Origin: Cyanobium sp. NIES-981
GTDB lineage: Bacteria; Cyanobacteriota; Cyanobacteriia; PCC-6307; Cyanobiaceae
Reading direction: 5' to 3'
Assembly (NCBI GenBank): GCA_945907085.1
Contig: CAMDSS010000128.1
Span: 1-5,877, forward strand
DNA length: 5,877 nucleotides
Position 1 is the first letter of the stretch. Every line of letters begins with the position of its first letter. The translations under genes were made by a program, and so were the position numbers. The notes below the pieces were generated by a model that saw nothing but the letters and a program-made list of their open reading frames with translations, searched no databases and had not been told where the DNA came from. Positions 3,615 through 5,877 of the stretch are shown here, piece by piece.

Positions 3615-5877
3615 TTATCCCTGCTGATGGGGCCCATCCTGCAGCAACAGGGCGTTCAGCACCACCGTGATCGAACTCAACGCCATCAGCAGGGCCGCGT
3701 AGGGCGGCGTGAGCAGCACCCCAAAGCCCGGCAACAACACCCCCGCCGCGATCGGCAGCACGATCAGGTTGTAGCCAAAGGCCCAGGCGAGGTTTTGGCG
3801 CACCTTGACCATGGTGCGACGGGCCAGGCGCAACGCCACCAGCACCCCATCCAAACGTTCGCCCAGCACCACCAGATCGGCGGTGTCCTGGGCGATCTGG
3901 GTGCCCGTACCGACGGCAATGCCGAGATCGGCCGCGGCCAAGGCAGGGGCATCGTTGATGCCATCCCCCACCATCGCCAAGGTGCCGCGGTGGGGAAAGG
4001 CTCCAATGCGCTCCAACTTTTGCTCGGGGCGGAGTTCCCAGGCCAATTCCCCGTTGCGCAGGCCCAGCAGGGCCCCCAGCCGTTCCACCGGCTGGCGCCG
4101 ATCCCCACTCAGCAATCCCAGCTGCAGGCCCATGGCCCGCAGCTCCCCCAGCACCCGCTGGGCATCGGGGCGCGGCGAATCTTGAACAGCCACCAAACCC
4201 ATCAAGCCAGCCGGGCCGCCAATCGCCAGCACCGTGGCGCCCTGGAGCTCAAGCCGGGTTTGACAGGCCATGGCATCGGGGTCGTCGTCGGCCTGCACCC
4301 AGGCCAAGCGACCCACCCGAAAACGCTCGCCGGCCACCAGCCCCTCCACCCCCTCACCCGCAACGGTGCGGGACTCAGTGGCCAAAAGGAGCGGCAGCTC
4401 CAGGCGATGGGCCTCCTGCTGGATCGCATAGGCCAAGGGATGGCGGGTACTGGCCTCCAGGCTGGCGGCCAGCTGCACCACCCGCTCGGCGGCCGTGGCA
4501 CCAAACGGCTGGACCTCAGTCACCAGGGGCCTGCCCACGGTGAGGGTGCCGGTTTTATCGAACAGCACCGCCCCCAACCGGGAGGCCGCCTCAATCGCAT
4601 CGCCGCCCCGGAACAGCAGGCCCGAGCGGGCCGCCAGCCCCGAACCCACCGTCATGGCCGTGGGTGTAGCCAAGCCCAAGGCGCAGGGACAGGCCACCAC
4701 CAACACCGAAATGGCCAATTGCAGGGCCAACGCGAGGGGGGTATCGGCGCTCGATCCGAGCACCCCATGGGCCATGGGGCCCATCTCATGGGCGACCTGA
4801 CGCACCAGCACCTGGGGCCAGAGGCGCGCTCCCCATTGCCACCAGAAGAGAAACGTGGCGATGGCCAAGGCCAAAACAAACAGGGTGAAGCGCCCCGCCA
4901 CCTGATCCACCAACCGCTGAATCGGGGCCTTGCGGGCCTGGGCCTGCTCCACCAGATGGATGATCCGGGCAATGGCGCTGTCGCCGCCAGAGCGCCGCAC
5001 CTCGAGCTCCAGCGGGGCTTCCAAATTGAGGCTGCCCGCCGCCAATTCTGTGCCCACCTCGGCCTGCAAGGGCAGGGGTTCCCCGGTGAGACCCGACACA
5101 TCCACCGCCGAGGCCCCGGCCAGCACCACCCCATCCACCGGCACCCGATCCCCCGGCAGCAACTGCACCCGGTCCCCCGGCCGCAGGCCCCCCACCCGCA
5201 CCGGGCGGGGCGGCCCCCCATCCATCAGCAACAGGGCCGTATCCGGTTGCAAAGCAGCCAGCTGCTCCAAGGCACGGCCGGTGCGAAAACGGGCCCGATC
5301 TTCTAAAAAGCGGCCCAGCAACACAAAGCCGAGCAATAGCACCGGCTCATTGAAAAAGCAGGGCCAGCCGGTTTCGGGCCAAAGGAAGGCCACCAGGCTG
5401 GCCAGGTAGGCACTCATCACCCCCAGGCCCACCAGGGTGTCCATGGTGGGCACCCCAGCCCAGGCCGACTGCAGCCCCCGCACCAGGATGGGGCGACCCG
5501 GGCCCAAAAGCACCACCGTGGCCACCAGGGCGTGGAAGCGCACATCCGCCAGCAGGGTCGCCGCCGGGGGGGGAATCACCCCTTCCAGGGCCAAATGGCC
5601 GAGCACCGACACCAGCAACAGGGCCAAGGCCACCACCAATTGGCGCCATTGCTGCCACCAATGCCGCTGCTGGAGTAACTCCCGGCGGGAGGCCACCTCC
5701 TGGCCCGCCTGGCGCAGGGTGGCTTGGTAGCCCAAGCCGGCCAGGGCTTGCTTGAGGCGCGGCAAGGCTTCGCCTTGGCCTGCAAGCACCAGCTCCGGGT
5801 CGAGCTCCACCCAGGCGGTACGGGTGAGCAAATTCACGCTGGCTTGCTGCACCCCGGGCTGCTCCAGCAGGCGTTTT
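3615..5877 (-). CDS. Cu(+)-transporting P1B-type ATPase, 5' end outside window
   Basis: The frame stays open through the window edge; 753 complete C-terminal codons are visible, ending in TAA at 3615-3617. The visible start is the second half of a heavy-metal-associated domain (LLEQPGVQQASVNLLTRTAW), so its CxxC would lie beyond 5877. Numbering from the GTG at 5852 as residue 1, which is internal and not the true start: TGEP of the actuator domain at 256-259, metal-binding CPC at 388-390, phosphorylation motif DKTGT at 432-436, SxxHP with H471-P472, and GDGIND at 629-634. About eight hydrophobic spans are visible (near 71, 106, 144, 167, 321, 373, 689 and 717). The YN (694-695) and MALSS (723-727) signatures of the last two spans are those of Cu(+) pumps rather than Zn/Cd or Co pumps. 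Cyanobacterial relatives are CtaA and PacS (plasma and thylakoid membrane). The sequence does not decide between them, so no symbol is given. It is the first visible gene of the operon with tmk and holB. Confidence 0.94.
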   Translation of the reverse strand, partial: KRLLEQPGVQQASVNLLTRTAWVELDPELVLAGQGEALPRLKQALAGLGYQATLRQAGQEVASRRELLQQRHWWQQWRQLVVALALLLVSVLGHLALEGVIPPPAATLLADVRFHALVATVVLLGPGRPILVRGLQSAWAGVPTMDTLVGLGVMSAYLASLVAFLWPETGWPCFFNEPVLLLGFVLLGRFLEDRARFRTGRALEQLAALQPDTALLLMDGGPPRPVRVGGLRPGDRVQLLPGDRVPVDGVVLAGASAVDVSGLTGEPLPLQAEVGTELAAGSLNLEAPLELEVRRSGGDSAIARIIHLVEQAQARKAPIQRLVDQVAGRFTLFVLALAIATFLFWWQWGARLWPQVLVRQVAHEMGPMAHGVLGSSADTPLALALQLAISVLVVACPCALGLATPTAMTVGSGLAARSGLLFRGGDAIEAASRLGAVLFDKTGTLTVGRPLVTEVQPFGATAAERVVQLAASLEASTRHPLAYAIQQEAHRLELPLLLATESRTVAGEGVEGLVAGERFRVGRLAWVQADDDPDAMACQTRLELQGATVLAIGGPAGLMGLVAVQDSPRPDAQRVLGELRAMGLQLGLLSGDRRQPVERLGALLGLRNGELAWELRPEQKLERIGAFPHRGTLAMVGDGINDAPALAAADLGIAVGTGTQIAQDTADLVVLGERLDGVLVALRLARRTMVKVRQNLAWAFGYNLIVLPIAAGVLLPGFGVLLTPPYAALLMALSSITVVLNALLLQDGPHQQG

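Noticed and set aside
4764..4800. Cluster of CCATGG/CATGGG words as a possible operator or repeat array
   Set aside because: The words arise from the codons for HEMGPMAHG and the adjacent residues in the ATPase; the spacing is irregular and the site is deep inside a coding region.
3033..5306. A 757-codon plus-strand open frame opposite tmk and the copper ATPase
   Set aside because: It is antisense to two genes with complete, well-recognised motifs. Its product is low-complexity, rich in His, Gln, Gly and Arg, with no recognisable domain. Long stop-free antisense frames are expected in G+C-rich coding DNA with strong third-position bias.
5850..5852. GTG at 5852 as the true start of the metal ATPase
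   Set aside because: The frame continues upstream to the window edge with sequence (KRLLEQPG) that fits the metal-binding domain, so this GTG is an internal valine codon and the gene is truncated by the window.

Overview
The window reads as chromosomal DNA from a G+C-rich picocyanobacterium, most likely the Cyanobium / alpha-cyanobacterial Synechococcus group. Three things point there: an RpaA response regulator carrying the conserved cyanobacterial C-terminal block, a UPF0367 protein of the kind found in cyanobacteria, and the order rpaA - holB - tmk - heavy-metal P-type ATPase, which I recall from Prochlorococcus and marine Synechococcus genomes. The placement is inferred from protein similarity and gene order by eye, not from a search.

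Left third, plus strand. The window opens inside the 3' end of a UPF0367 gene (1-186). An ABC ATPase of the CbiO/EcfA type (187-888) follows directly, with no intergenic base. A tRNA-Asn(GUU) gene (920-991) comes 31 bases later, and a clear rho-independent terminator (1009-1042) closes the unit. From 1043 to 1280 there is no confident gene. That stretch holds a nested inverted repeat (1090-1158) and, on the minus strand, a doubtful 51-codon ORF (1004-1159). The plus-strand rpaA gene (1281-2048) then encodes the output regulator of the KaiABC-SasA circadian clock.

Right two thirds, minus strand. A compact operon reads leftward: a Cu(+)-type P1B ATPase (3615 to beyond 5877, its 5' end outside the window), thymidylate kinase tmk (2955-3608), and the DNA polymerase III delta' subunit holB (1978-2958). 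The spacings are 6 bases and then a 4-base ATGA overlap, so translation is probably coupled. tmk and holB both serve DNA synthesis (dTTP supply and clamp loading). The copper ATPase appears to be a positional rather than functional partner. holB runs 71 bases into the 3' end of the convergent rpaA gene, and I see no standard terminator between them.

I found no mobile element, CRISPR array, toxin-antitoxin pair or defence system. This is mostly ordinary core genome. The points worth a second look are the rpaA/holB antisense overlap, the structured region upstream of rpaA, the tRNA at the end of a protein operon with a mismatch in its T stem, and a His/Met-rich extracytoplasmic loop in the copper ATPase.
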